Assembly (NCBI GenBank): GCA_016789105.1
Contig: JAEURN010000001.1
Coordinates: forward strand, 89,969-153,968
Length of the DNA: 64,000 bases
Direction: 5' to 3'
From: Armatimonadota bacterium
GTDB lineage: Bacteria > Armatimonadota > Fimbriimonadia > Fimbriimonadales > Fimbriimonadaceae
Shown: positions 1-8,638 of the stretch, one piece after another
Layout of the letters: every line of letters starts with the position of its first letter
How positions within the stretch are numbered: the first letter of the stretch is position 1
Translations under genes and position numbers: made by a program
The notes under the pieces: model-generated
Seen by the model: the letters and a program-made list of their open reading frames with translations, nothing else
Told to the model about the DNA's origin: nothing
Databases searched by the model: none

Positions 1-1
1 C

Positions 2-553
2 CTCACGGACATCGAAGAGCCGTTGTTCCACCAAGTCGTCTCCAAGATGTTCGTCGCCCTTAAATCGGCTTGGGAAGGCGTCGTGATCGTCAACCCCAGC
101 ATCGAGGAAATCGAGACGTCCAGCCAATTCGTGCAGATCGCGCCGCCAAGCGACATCGTCGTCAGCATCTTGTTCGAAGTCCGGGTCGGCGACACCCACG
201 GGGCCTTGAGCTTGTGCATCCCCTATATGGTCCTCAAGCCGATCACGGCCAAGCTCAGCGCCCAAAAATGGTTTGCCGCGACAAGCAACCGCAAACAAAC
301 GGCCGCCCACCGCAATGCGCTCACCGGCCAGCTGAACAACGCCCCCGTCAACTTGGCGATCAGGATGGGCAAAAGCCGAATCAGCGTCAAAGATTTCCTA
401 ATGCTCCGGCGAGACGATGTCATTAGGCTAGATCAAAAGGTCAAGCAAGACATGGTGCTCACCGTGGCCGACCAAGACAAATTCGCTGGCACGCCCAGCC
501 TCAACGGCAACTCAATCGCTTTCCACATCAACGGGATCATCAACAAGGACTAA
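2..553 (+). CDS. fliM: Flagellar motor switch protein FliM, C-terminal part (5' end outside window)
   Basis: The frame is open from base 2 and gives the last 183 residues of FliM; the N-terminal CheY-binding peptide and part of the middle domain lie upstream of the window. The visible part covers the end of the CheC-like middle domain and the C-terminal SpoA domain (around VNLAIRMGKSRISVKDFL to the end), which pairs with FliN/FliY in the cytoplasmic C-ring. It lies 3 nt upstream of fliY and heads a run of flagellar genes in one direction, so it is probably part of one operon. The identification rests on the SpoA pattern plus context. Confidence 0.9.
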   Translation, partial: LTDIEEPLFHQVVSKMFVALKSAWEGVVIVNPSIEEIETSSQFVQIAPPSDIVVSILFEVRVGDTHGALSLCIPYMVLKPITAKLSAQKWFAATSNRKQTAAHRNALTGQLNNAPVNLAIRMGKSRISVKDFLMLRRDDVIRLDQKVKQDMVLTVADQDKFAGTPSLNGNSIAFHINGIINKD

Positions 554-556
554 CCC

Positions 557-1456
557 ATGGCAAACATCACTACCGAAATGGTCGACAAGTTCAGCAACTT
601 GCAGTCCAACATCTGGCAAAACGTGTCGCTCGCCGTCAGCGAGGCGGCCGGCACGGCGATCAACTTTTCTGACGCGATCACAATGCCGACGGAAATCAGC
701 GACCTGTACGGCGAAATGTCCAGCCCCAAGCTGATCATCCAATTTGCCTTTGCCAACAATCCGGAAAGCGTTCAAGTCGTCCTGATCTCCCAAGACACCC
801 TCGTCGATATCTACAACCTTGTCACCGGCAAGACAGAAGACTCGGTTGACGAAAACACCCTGGCCGAAATCCGCGACTCAATCGAGGCGATCGTTCAAGG
901 CCTGTGTTTGGCCGCTGGGAACATCCGCAACGAGGCCATGGTCGCCAGCGGCCTGTCGGTCCGACTCCAGATTTTTAGCCTGCCCAACAACATGCAGGTG
1001 GCCGGTACCGTTATCCGGACAAACGTCCGGGTCAGCGGCGACGAGCTCAGCGGGAGCCTCACCTGGCTGGTCGATGAAGAGACTGCCGCCATTTTCAACA
1101 ACACAGAATCGACCGGGTCATCTCCCTATGGATCGGGTTCCGCTTCCGGCGGTTCCCACTCCCCAGGCGCGCTGGCCGGCCTGGAAGAATCCGGGCTTGA
1201 ACTCCTCTACGACATCCCCCTCGAAGTCACCGTGGAACTCGGCCGGGTGAAAATGGTCGTCAAAGACGTGATCGAACTCGGTTCGGGTTCGATTGTGGAA
1301 ATTGACAAAGCGGCCGGCGAACCGGTCGATGTCATGGTCAACGGCCGCCTGGTCGCCCATGGCGAAGTCGTTGTGATTGAAGACAACTTCGGCGTCCGGA
1401 TCACCGAGATCCTTAGTCCCGCCGACCGTTTGGCCCGGCTCAACGACGCGGCCTGA
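557..1456 (+). CDS. fliY: Flagellar motor switch protein FliY/FliN (CheC-like plus SpoA domains)
   Basis: A 299-residue C-ring protein. It is far longer than a minimal FliN (about 100-140 aa). Residues 1-175 form a CheC-like region with the helix [13 protein letters not shown] (104-116) followed by GNIRNEA (121-127). A Ser/Gly linker follows (187-205), then a SpoA domain at 215-287. This is the FliY arrangement, in which the extra domain can dephosphorylate CheY-P; both EIxxxE-type and N-containing elements of that site seem present but degenerate, so phosphatase activity is uncertain. It starts 3 nt after fliM. Confidence 0.9.
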   Translation: MANITTEMVDKFSNLQSNIWQNVSLAVSEAAGTAINFSDAITMPTEISDLYGEMSSPKLIIQFAFANNPESVQVVLISQDTLVDIYNLVTGKTEDSVDENTLAEIRDSIEAIVQGLCLAAGNIRNEAMVASGLSVRLQIFSLPNNMQVAGTVIRTNVRVSGDELSGSLTWLVDEETAAIFNNTESTGSSPYGSGSASGGSHSPGALAGLEESGLELLYDIPLEVTVELGRVKMVVKDVIELGSGSIVEIDKAAGEPVDVMVNGRLVAHGEVVVIEDNFGVRITEILSPADRLARLNDAA

Positions 1457-1479
1457 CCCCGTTTGGATTGATTTGCGTT

Positions 1480-2100
1480 ATGGTTCGCCCCACCCTCACC
1501 CTGACTGGCATTCTGATCCCCGCATTTTTGCTGGCCCAATCGGTAAGCCCCAACCTGGGCACCAAATCCGACATCATGCGGGCCGGAACGGCAAAACCAA
1601 CTGGCCAAACCATGGATCCGGCACAACTGCTCCCGATGCTGGTTGCCCTCGGACTCGTCTTCTTCCTCCTCAAATATGCCCTGCCCAAAGTGGTGGCCAA
1701 GTTCAACAAGGGAATGTCCACCTCTCTAAACAGCCCAATCATGTTGGAAGAGAGCGCATCTTTTGCCACGGGAACATTGCAGGTTGTGACCGTACGGGGG
1801 AAATCGTTGCTCCTGGCCGTGACCCCGCAAGGTGTCACTTGCCTCTCCGAGGTTCCCACCACTTTGCCAGGCGACCCCGTCCCCGCATTTTTTGAGATCC
1901 TCGACCGGGAATCGGAAAATCCCAAGGCACAAACCGTGGTCACCCATGCCGTTGTGGAGCAAGCGGCAGAACCCAAGCCGAACCCGGCCGTTAAAGCTTA
2001 TGCCGCCAATGCCCGCCCCCGGCGGAAATCGGCAACCCCATCGCGCGAAGAGTTGTTAGAACGCCTTGCCCACCTCCAAGGTTTGGTCGACGAAAAATGA
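1480..2100 (+). CDS. fliO: Flagellar biosynthesis protein FliO
   Basis: A 206-residue protein with a hydrophobic N-terminus (a possible signal or first membrane segment) and one clear membrane segment around LPMLVALGLVFFLLKYALP (about 42-60). A short cytoplasmic SpoA-like region follows (VVTVRGKSLLLAVTPQGVT), then a basic tail. FliO assists assembly of the FliP5 export pore, and its place between the switch genes and fliP fits. I chose ATG 1480; an in-frame TTG at 1468 is possible. Its stop overlaps the fliP start (ATGA), implying translational coupling. Confidence 0.82.
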   Translation: MVRPTLTLTGILIPAFLLAQSVSPNLGTKSDIMRAGTAKPTGQTMDPAQLLPMLVALGLVFFLLKYALPKVVAKFNKGMSTSLNSPIMLEESASFATGTLQVVTVRGKSLLLAVTPQGVTCLSEVPTTLPGDPVPAFFEILDRESENPKAQTVVTHAVVEQAAEPKPNPAVKAYAANARPRRKSATPSREELLERLAHLQGLVDEK

Positions 2101-2912
2101 ATCGCCTGGGGAGCACTCTCGGCGAGGCGACTCGCCACCCGCTGTTCCGGCCCATCCTGGTTTTGTTGATGGTGCTGGCGGCAACATTCGCCCTTGCGCA
2201 AACCGCCGGGGCCCCGCCCAAGCCAAGTAGCGTTCCCGTCCCGAGCATCAATCTGGGCATCGGTTCCGGTAGCGATAAAGAACAGCTGAGCACATCTCTG
2301 CGCATCCTGGCGATGCTCACCGTTCTCAGCCTGGCTCCGGCGATCTTAATCCTGACGACGGCGTTCACGCGGATCGTCATCATCCTCAGCTTCACGCGGA
2401 CCGCCCTGGGCACGCAAAACATCCCACCCAACCAGGTGATCATCGGTCTCAGCTTGTTTTTGACGATGTTCGTGATGGGGCCGACCTACAACAAAATCAA
2501 CGAGACGGCGATCAAACCGTTCACCGCAGAAACCAACCCCATCAGCTTCGAGGTCGCGGTCAAACGGGCGGAGATCCCCCTCAAAGATTTCATGCTCAAG
2601 AACACCTATGAGAGCGACCTCAAGATGTTCATGGATTTCAAACACCAGACCGCCCAAACCCGCAATGACGTCGACATCATGTCGTTGATCCCGGCATTTG
2701 TGGTCAGCGAGCTCAAAACGTCGTTCATCATCGGCTTCTATATCTTCGTTCCGTTCATCATCATCGACCTGATCATCGCGAGCATCTTAATGGGCATGGG
2801 GATGATGATGATGCCGCCGGTCGTGGTTTCTTTGCCGGCCAAGATCTTGATCTTCGTGCTCGCCGACGGTTGGTCGGTGATCGTCAAGGCCATTCTTTCG
2901 GGGTACGCCTAA
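2097..2912 (+). CDS. fliP: Flagellar type III export pore protein FliP
   Basis: A 271-residue export gate protein. An N-terminal signal sequence (LLMVLAATFALA) is followed by membrane helices with the family signature FTRIVIILSFTRTALGTQ, the periplasmic loop, and the C-terminal block MMMPPVVVSLPAKILIFVLADGW. FliP forms the core of the FliPQR pore in the inner membrane. It overlaps fliO by 4 nt and precedes fliQ by 5 nt. Confidence 0.96.
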   Translation: MNRLGSTLGEATRHPLFRPILVLLMVLAATFALAQTAGAPPKPSSVPVPSINLGIGSGSDKEQLSTSLRILAMLTVLSLAPAILILTTAFTRIVIILSFTRTALGTQNIPPNQVIIGLSLFLTMFVMGPTYNKINETAIKPFTAETNPISFEVAVKRAEIPLKDFMLKNTYESDLKMFMDFKHQTAQTRNDVDIMSLIPAFVVSELKTSFIIGFYIFVPFIIIDLIIASILMGMGMMMMPPVVVSLPAKILIFVLADGWSVIVKAILSGYA

Positions 2913-2917
2913 CCGCC

Positions 2918-3187
2918 ATGAACCAGTCCATCGTCATGGATTTGGCCCGTCAGGGCATTACGGTCAGCCTGATGATTTCTTTGCCGATCTTGGCAATCGC
3001 CTTGTTCACCGGCTTGATCGTTTCGGTGTTCCAGGCCATGACCCAGATCCAGGAGATGACGCTGACTTACCTGCCGAAACTGATCGGGACCGGGTTGTTG
3101 ATCCTGTTCATGGGCGGCTGGATGCTCTCGACCCTCGTCGGCTTCATGCAGCATTGCTTTGACCTGGCGGGCCGGCTAGGAGGCTGA
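2918..3187 (+). CDS. fliQ: Flagellar export pore protein FliQ
   Basis: An 89-residue, two-helix membrane protein of the FliPQR export pore. The family pattern is visible: SLPILAIALFTGLIVSVFQAMTQIQEMTL then LPKLIGTGLLILF. ATG 2918 is used because it follows the fliP stop directly and gives the normal FliQ length; the longer frame from 2870 lies inside fliP. Confidence 0.95.
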   Translation: MNQSIVMDLARQGITVSLMISLPILAIALFTGLIVSVFQAMTQIQEMTLTYLPKLIGTGLLILFMGGWMLSTLVGFMQHCFDLAGRLGG

Positions 3188-3191
3188 ACCC

Positions 3192-3947
3192 GTGCAACTT
3201 GACTCATCATTTGTCCTGCAGTTCGCCGCGATCTTTGTTCGGTGCGGGGCCATGATGCTCTCAAGCCCTCTTTATGGTGGGGCTGTGCCGGTGAACATCC
3301 GGGTGATGACCGCCGGGGTGATATCGCTGGCCTTGACCCCGGTGGTCGGCCCCCTCATCAATCTGGATGTGCAGTCCCTGGCCGGGCTTGGCTTGATGAT
3401 GGGCCGAGAGGCGATTTTTGGACTGCTCATCGGCATGTGTTTGCAGTTCCTGTTGGCCGCCATCCAAATCGCCGGATCGTTTGCCGACATGCAGCTCGGT
3501 TTGGGGTCGGCCCAGTTGTTCAATCCCCAAATTGGTGGCCAGACCTCTCCGCTCGGCCAATTCAAATTCTGGCTGGCCACGGTGATCCTGTTTCTGCTCA
3601 ACGCTCACCAGCTCATGTTCCGCGCGTTTGTCGCCAGTTTCCATCTCAAGGGTGCGCCCATCGGTGGGGGGGAAATGCTCAGCTCCGGGGTGATGCTCCT
3701 TAGCCAGCTCTTGATCCTCAGCATCCAAATCGCCGCCCCGGTTGTGGCCGTGACCGTCGTCATCGACGTTGCCGCGGGGCTGATCAACCGGGCGGTTCCC
3801 CAAACCCAGCCTTTCCTGCTCGCGCTCCCGGCCAAGCTCGCCCTGGGGTTGGTGACCTTGGCTTTTGGGCTCCCCGCCCTGGTGGTCGCGGTAGAGAGGG
3901 CGGTGGAAACCTCGTTCGCCGGATTGCAACATATGTTTGGAGGCTGA
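3192..3947 (+). CDS. fliR: Flagellar export pore protein FliR
   Basis: A 251-residue multi-pass membrane protein that closes the FliP5FliR pore. Typical elements are the N-terminal RCGAMMLSSPLYGG, the central GMCLQFLLAAIQIAGSFADMQLG, and the C-terminal LPAKLALGLVTLAFGLPAL. It starts with GTG 4 nt after fliQ. The order fliO-P-Q-R-flhB is the classical one. Confidence 0.95.
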   Translation: MQLDSSFVLQFAAIFVRCGAMMLSSPLYGGAVPVNIRVMTAGVISLALTPVVGPLINLDVQSLAGLGLMMGREAIFGLLIGMCLQFLLAAIQIAGSFADMQLGLGSAQLFNPQIGGQTSPLGQFKFWLATVILFLLNAHQLMFRAFVASFHLKGAPIGGGEMLSSGVMLLSQLLILSIQIAAPVVAVTVVIDVAAGLINRAVPQTQPFLLALPAKLALGLVTLAFGLPALVVAVERAVETSFAGLQHMFGG

Positions 3948-3951
3948 CCCG

Positions 3952-5025
3952 ATGGCAGAAAACGAATCCGGCGAAAGGACAGAGGATCCAACCCCCAAGC
4001 GGAGGCAAGAGGCCCGCAAGAAAGGCACGGTCGCCAAATCAACCGACCTCACGGGGGCAATCACGCTCATGGCGGCAACCCTGGCGGCCCCTTCGATCTT
4101 TGGCGGAATCGCGGGGGCGGCGATCCCGGCATTCAGCCGACAGGTTTCCCAGGCCCCAAAAGATGTCACCCCGTTTAGCATGATGGGGTTTGCCCAGGGC
4201 GTGGCCGCGCCCTGGTTGGGCGGGGCGCTCGCCCTTCTCATGGTCTTGCTGGTCGTTGGCCTCATCGCCAACGTCGGCCAGGTCGGATTGCTCTTCACTG
4301 CCGAGCCTATGTCCCCCAAACTGGAGAAGATCAACCCGATGGCCGGTGCCAAAAGGATCTTCAGCCGGCGGGCCGCAATGGAAGGGTTGAAAGCCATTGC
4401 CAAACTGGGGATCTTCGCATGGATCGCCTTTTCCGCCATCTCCGCCGACTGGCAAAAAATGACGGGCCTCGTCTGGATGGATCCTGCCTCTTCGGCGGCC
4501 ATTTTGGGCGGCGTCTTGCACGGCCTGATGACGAAAATCGCATTTGTTTGGTTGGTGATCGCCTCGGTCGACTACTTCTTCCAAAGAAAGGAGGTCGAAA
4601 AGCAGCTCAAAATGACCAAACAGGAGCTGAAACAAGAAATGAAGGAGCAGGAAGGGTCGCCGGAAGTCAAATCCGCCCAGTACCAAAAGCGACGCCAACT
4701 CCTCAAAGGCGGGTTGGCCAAGCAACTCCGCGAAGCCGATGTGCTGGTGACGAACCCGACCCACTTTGCCGTCGCCATCAAATATGAGCGGAACTCCGTC
4801 CACGCGCCCGTTGTCCTGGCAAAGGGCCAAGACCACCTGGCATTGAAAATGAGGGAGATCGCCGCCGGGATCGACTTGCCGATCGTCGAAAACAAGCCGT
4901 TGGCCCGCGCCCTTTACAAGCAGTGCGAACCAGGGGATTTCATTCCGCGAGACCTCTTTGGCCCAGTGGCAGAAGTCTTGGCCTTTGTTTACAAAACGGT
5001 CAAACAGCGCCGCAAAGCGGCGTAG
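3952..5025 (+). CDS. flhB: Flagellar export switch protein FlhB
   Basis: A 358-residue protein with the acidic/basic N-terminus typical of FlhB (GERTEDPTPKRRQEARKKG), four membrane helices, and the cytoplasmic autocleavage domain carrying N268-P269-T270-H271 in VTNPTHFAV. Cleavage between Asn and Pro switches export from rod/hook to filament substrates. ATG 3952 is preferred over the upstream in-frame codon at 3937, which would overlap fliR. It is the last flagellar gene visible here. Confidence 0.96.
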   Translation: MAENESGERTEDPTPKRRQEARKKGTVAKSTDLTGAITLMAATLAAPSIFGGIAGAAIPAFSRQVSQAPKDVTPFSMMGFAQGVAAPWLGGALALLMVLLVVGLIANVGQVGLLFTAEPMSPKLEKINPMAGAKRIFSRRAAMEGLKAIAKLGIFAWIAFSAISADWQKMTGLVWMDPASSAAILGGVLHGLMTKIAFVWLVIASVDYFFQRKEVEKQLKMTKQELKQEMKEQEGSPEVKSAQYQKRRQLLKGGLAKQLREADVLVTNPTHFAVAIKYERNSVHAPVVLAKGQDHLALKMREIAAGIDLPIVENKPLARALYKQCEPGDFIPRDLFGPVAEVLAFVYKTVKQRRKAA

Positions 5026-5044
5026 CCCGTCACCGGCGCCGCGC

Positions 5045-5050
5045 CATAAT
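5045..5050 (+). promoter_or_regulatory. Putative -10 box (CATAAT), leaderless spacing, for the McsB-like gene
   Basis: CATAAT lies 9 nt before ATG 5060. A transcript starting 6-8 nt after the box would begin at or next to the start codon. No clear -35 or Shine-Dalgarno is visible. Confidence 0.5.
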
Positions 5051-5059
5051 CAAGCCGCG

Positions 5060-6076
5060 ATGCCCGAGCGTGCCTCAGAATCTTGGAAAAAGATGGTGCT
5101 GCGCTCGATGCAGCCGCCGGCATGGCTCACCGAAGAAGCTGACGACCTCGACATTGTTGTCAGTTCTCGGTTCCGCACCGCGCGGAACCTCAAGGGCCAC
5201 CGGTACCCCCACCGGTGTGAACCTCCAGAGCTGGTGGAAATCGCCCAGACGGTATCCAAATCGTGCAACGGTCTCGCCTTGTCGGTGTCGCGTAACATCA
5301 CCGAGGCCGAACGGGACTACCTGCTAGGGGCCCGCCTCATTTCGCCAGATTTCCCCCACTCCGAGCCCGGCAGACTGGTCCTGCTCGACCAACCCCGGTT
5401 GGTCAGCATCATGGTCAACGAAGAAGACCATCTGAGGATCCAAGCCGTCAGCGGCGGATGGTCCATCCGCCGGGCCGTCCATGAAGGGGAACGCGCCACC
5501 GCCGAGTTGGCCAAACGGCTGGATTTCCAATCTTCCCCGGAACTCGGATTCCTGACCGCCAGCCCCACCAACCTTGGCCAAGGTTCCCGCCGGTCGGCCC
5601 TTTTCCACTTGGTCGGGCTCTCTAATCAAGGCCGGTTGAACCGGATGATCAAATCCCTCCATCATTTGGGTATTGCAACTCGCGGATTGTTTGGGGAATC
5701 GTCGCGGGGAATCGCCGCGTTCGTCCAGGTCTCCGGAACCCAAACCCGGGAAACCGATTTCATCGGCGCCTGCAACCACTTGATCCGCGAAGAACGGCTG
5801 GCCCGCAGCGAAGTCTCCCCCCGCGACACGTTGGAAAGGGCCCGTGGGGCGATCGATTATGCCGTGATGAGCAACCAGGTTTCCATGCGCGACGCCCTGC
5901 TCGTCCTCGGCTATGTCCGGTGGGTGGCGGCAATCGGATTGCCAGAAATCGGGGTCACGCCACGGCAGGTCGATGGGTGGGTCACGGAGATGGAAGTCTT
6001 TGGAACCCAGTCGCCCACGGCCGCGGCCCGGCACCGGGCCGACTTCTTGCGGGGCAAGATTGAAAACCTGGCTTGA
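5060..6076 (+). CDS. mcsB: McsB-like protein arginine kinase (ATP:guanido phosphotransferase)
   Basis: A 338-residue phosphagen-kinase-fold protein. Family elements in order: DIVVSSRFRTARNL near 30-43, the catalytic-type VNEED (N120, E121, E122, D123), SPTNLG at 168-173, the acidic residue in GLFGES (E213), and a C-terminal part like the McsB phospho-arginine-binding region. McsB phosphorylates arginines on proteins to mark them for ClpCP. The loop Cys usual before PTN in this family is Ser168 here, which may lower activity or alter its chloride dependence. There is no ctsR, mcsA or clpC beside it, unlike Bacillus. It starts a new unit 34 nt after flhB. Confidence 0.85.
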   Translation: MPERASESWKKMVLRSMQPPAWLTEEADDLDIVVSSRFRTARNLKGHRYPHRCEPPELVEIAQTVSKSCNGLALSVSRNITEAERDYLLGARLISPDFPHSEPGRLVLLDQPRLVSIMVNEEDHLRIQAVSGGWSIRRAVHEGERATAELAKRLDFQSSPELGFLTASPTNLGQGSRRSALFHLVGLSNQGRLNRMIKSLHHLGIATRGLFGESSRGIAAFVQVSGTQTRETDFIGACNHLIREERLARSEVSPRDTLERARGAIDYAVMSNQVSMRDALLVLGYVRWVAAIGLPEIGVTPRQVDGWVTEMEVFGTQSPTAAARHRADFLRGKIENLA

Positions 6077-6086
6077 CCAAAACCCG

Positions 6087-6092
6087 TATAAC
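6087..6092 (+). promoter_or_regulatory. Putative -10 box (TATAAC) for the 6.1-8.2 kb genes
   Basis: TATAAC lies 14 nt before ATG 6107 (and 2 nt before an in-frame TTG at 6095). It could drive the unknown gene-nadC-birA unit with a very short leader. Confidence 0.4.
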
Positions 6093-6106
6093 CCTTGACG
6101 CAAACC

Positions 6107-6598
6107 ATGCCTCTCACCACCTACACGCCTGCCGAAGTGATGCACTGGTTCGACACCGAGTCGAAGCGGAACCAAGCCCTAGTCCGCGCCCAAACCCGGG
6201 ATATCGCCCGGGTCGCCAATGAAGAAGGGATCATCCCCACCATCAAGCAAGCGGCCACTGCCGCATTGAGCATGGGCAAGGGAGCCTATGGCACGGTGGT
6301 GCAAAAGCAGGCGACCGAAACCCGATATGACCTGTTCGATACCGGCTTTGAGTTTGTCGATATCGCCCGCCGGATCAAAGTCGACTATTCCCAAGTGCGC
6401 CAAATCGTGGCCAAGGCGGGCGACCGGTACCAAATCCTGTTCAACGGGGGCAGCCTTACTGTCAAACCGCCGGCCCACTTGGTTGCCGGCAAATACCGCG
6501 TTCCGGTAGGCTGGATGCGCAACGGAGTGGAAGTCCCCTTTTTGACCCTCGTCGAGGAGATTTCTGCCCGGAGCGGCATCGAGATCATCGCCGAATGA
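6107..6598 (+). CDS. Conserved hypothetical protein with HTH-like segment, nadC-linked
   Basis: I do not recognise this 163-residue protein. It is soluble with no signal peptide or membrane segment. The N-terminal half is helical and charged (WFDTESKRNQALVRAQTRD). In the middle, FVDIARRIKVDYSQVRQIV reads like a short helix-turn-helix. The C-terminal third is beta-rich (LTVKPPAHLVAGKYRVPVG). ATG 6107 gives a normal start; TTG 6095 is in frame. Its last four bases overlap the nadC start (ATGA), so it is translated with NAD-synthesis and biotinylation genes. Confidence 0.7.
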   Translation: MPLTTYTPAEVMHWFDTESKRNQALVRAQTRDIARVANEEGIIPTIKQAATAALSMGKGAYGTVVQKQATETRYDLFDTGFEFVDIARRIKVDYSQVRQIVAKAGDRYQILFNGGSLTVKPPAHLVAGKYRVPVGWMRNGVEVPFLTLVEEISARSGIEIIAE

Positions 6599-7452
6599 GT
6601 AACGGATTCAAAGCCCCCGCCCCAGAAGGGTGGGTCGACCTCCTGTGGGCCGCTATGGCCGAAGACTTGGGACCCGGTGACCCCACAACCGCCCTTTTCG
6701 AAGAGTCCGACCCCGTCAAATGGTACATCGAATCACAGGCGGAGGGCGTTTTGTGCGGTGTCGGCATCGCCGCCTACCTGTTGCAACCCGAAGCCGACGA
6801 ACCGGATTCCTGTTACACCGAAATTCACTGCCAAGATGGCGACCATGTCAAACCTGGCACCATGATCCTGAGCGGTCGCCTCAACCCAGCCCGGCTATTG
6901 ACCAAAGAGCGCACGGCCCTCAACTTCCTCATGCACCTCAGCGGCATTGCCACCCTGACCCACCAGTTCACACAAAAAGTAGAAGATTTGGGCGTAAGGA
7001 TTGTCGATACGCGCAAAACGGTTCCGGGCATGCGGTACTTGCAAAAATACGCCGTCCGGTGTGGCGGCGGCACCAACCACCGCATGGGCCTCTACGACGG
7101 CATTATGCTCAAAGACAACCACATCCGGGCCGCAGGTTCAATCCAGGGAGCGGTCGAACAAGTCAAAATGGTCGCCGGGCACATGACCCTCATCGAAGTG
7201 GAATGCGAATCAGAAATCATGGTGGACCAGGCAGTCGCGGCCGGGGCAGACATCGTGATGCTCGACAATATGGATCCGTTTCAAATGGCCGACATTGTGC
7301 GCAAGTACAAAGGAAAGGTCATTTTGGAAGCAAGCGGCGGGGTGACATTGGACACCGTGCGCGGCGTGGCCCAGACCGGAGTGGATGCCGTCTCTGTCGG
7401 CGCCCTGACACATTCGGCCAAAGCCCTGGCCATCCACCTGGAAGTCGAATAG
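6595..7452 (+). CDS. nadC: Nicotinate-nucleotide pyrophosphorylase (carboxylating), quinolinate phosphoribosyltransferase
   Basis: A 285-residue enzyme that converts quinolinate and PRPP to nicotinate mononucleotide, CO2 and PPi in de novo NAD synthesis. Diagnostic stretches: ERTALNFLMHLSGIAT (the N-terminal domain helix), DTRKTVPGMRYLQKYAV, and RMGLYDGIMLKDNH, which carry the substrate-binding Arg, His and Lys residues. The C-terminal barrel ends with ASGGVTLDTV and GVDAVSVGALTHS. nadA and nadB are not in the window. Confidence 0.96.
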   Translation: MSNGFKAPAPEGWVDLLWAAMAEDLGPGDPTTALFEESDPVKWYIESQAEGVLCGVGIAAYLLQPEADEPDSCYTEIHCQDGDHVKPGTMILSGRLNPARLLTKERTALNFLMHLSGIATLTHQFTQKVEDLGVRIVDTRKTVPGMRYLQKYAVRCGGGTNHRMGLYDGIMLKDNHIRAAGSIQGAVEQVKMVAGHMTLIEVECESEIMVDQAVAAGADIVMLDNMDPFQMADIVRKYKGKVILEASGGVTLDTVRGVAQTGVDAVSVGALTHSAKALAIHLEVE

Positions 7453-7458
7453 TCGAAT

Positions 7459-8157
7459 ATGCAAGTCCCGGACGGGAAGTTACATATTTTCGCGAGTGTG
7501 GCCAGCACTCAAGATGAAGCCCGCACATTGGTGGCGGGCGGCGAGGAGTTTTTGGCCGTCTTGGCCCACGACCAACTGTTGGGGCGGGGGAGGTTCCGGC
7601 GGGAGTGGCACAGCCAGCCGGGAGAATCACTCACCATGAGCATCGCCTTTCATCCCTATCGGGGTCATCCCGAGCCTTGGCTGGTGGGCATGGCAGTTGC
7701 TGTCGGACTTGCCGGCGCCGTGCGGTGCCAAATTCAGTGGCCCAATGACCTGGTGATCCAGGGGAAAAAAGTCGGCGGCATCCTCACCGAACTGATGCCA
7801 GACCCGGTCGGGGTCAACATCCCCGTTGTCGGCATTGGCATCAATTTATCCCAGCAAGAGTTCCCGGACGCAATCCGGCACCGGGCGACGAGCCTGATCC
7901 TCAGCCAGGGCCGAGCGCCTGAAGCCGAATCCTTTGCCAAAACCCTTTTGGCCGCTCTCGCCCATGCCCCGGAACCCGCAAGTTGGGAAGAAATTGCCCC
8001 GGCATGGCGGTTATTCGACGCGACTCCTGGCAAACCGTACCGCCTCCTCGACGGCCGAGAGGCCACCGCGATCGGCATCGGGCCCGACGGCCGGCTAATC
8101 TGCTCCGCCGATGGCGAAACCCATGCCGTGATGGCGGCAGAAGCCCTGTTCGGCTGA
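7459..8157 (+). CDS. birA: Biotin--[acetyl-CoA-carboxylase] ligase (monofunctional BirA)
   Basis: A 232-residue biotin protein ligase. It has the biotinyl-AMP-binding motif GRGRFRREWHSQPGESL (GRGRxxxxW), then WPNDLVIQGKKVGGIL with the catalytic Lys, and a short C-terminal beta domain. There is no N-terminal helix-turn-helix, so it is a class I ligase that biotinylates carrier proteins but does not repress biotin genes. It lies 6 nt after nadC. Confidence 0.93.
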   Translation: MQVPDGKLHIFASVASTQDEARTLVAGGEEFLAVLAHDQLLGRGRFRREWHSQPGESLTMSIAFHPYRGHPEPWLVGMAVAVGLAGAVRCQIQWPNDLVIQGKKVGGILTELMPDPVGVNIPVVGIGINLSQQEFPDAIRHRATSLILSQGRAPEAESFAKTLLAALAHAPEPASWEEIAPAWRLFDATPGKPYRLLDGREATAIGIGPDGRLICSADGETHAVMAAEALFG

Positions 8158-8215
8158 CATAGGGGGGGCGACAATGAACTTTTGGCCTGCACACGGCATA
8201 ATAAAGGAAAGAGGC

Positions 8216-8584
8216 GTGACCCGAACCCACTTTTTGCTCCGCCTGGTTTTGGCCACCTGCTTGGCCCTGGGTCTTATCCCAGCCCAAGCTGTAGCGAACC
8301 TGTGCGCCTCGGCAAAGCCCGCTTGCCATGCCGCGGCAAGCTGCTGCGGGGCAAGCAAAAAGTGTGGGTGCAAAGTCGATTCGCACCCAAAGCAAGCGGC
8401 TCATGCCGACCTTGCCCCCGCCCCGCCCCCGCTGCAGGTGATTTCCATCCCCGAGCCGGCGGCCACCGTATTGAAGTCAGCCGGGATCCCACCCCCCATC
8501 CGGTTCCCTGAGCCCAAAGCCCATGCTCCACCGGGCCCATCCCGTTCCCCCGGCGCCCCCCGCGCCCCTCCGATTGACCTGTGA
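8216..8584 (+). CDS. Small exported Cys-rich protein
   Basis: A 122-residue protein of unknown function. A signal peptide is clear (LLRLVLATCLALGLIPAQAVA), followed by a Cys cluster (CASAKPACHAAASCCGASKKCGCK) with seven Cys in 24 residues, then a Pro/Ala-rich tail. GTG 8216 is chosen because AGGAAAGAGG precedes it closely; an in-frame ATG at 8174 would add an unlikely hydrophilic leader. The Cys cluster suggests metal binding or disulfides in the periplasm, fitting the double-YHS protein downstream. Confidence 0.65.
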   Translation: MTRTHFLLRLVLATCLALGLIPAQAVANLCASAKPACHAAASCCGASKKCGCKVDSHPKQAAHADLAPAPPPLQVISIPEPAATVLKSAGIPPPIRFPEPKAHAPPGPSRSPGAPRAPPIDL

Positions 8585-8638
8585 TCCCGTCACCGTTTGG
8601 GCTGATATGGCCCCATGACGACCCAACAGGACAATCAG

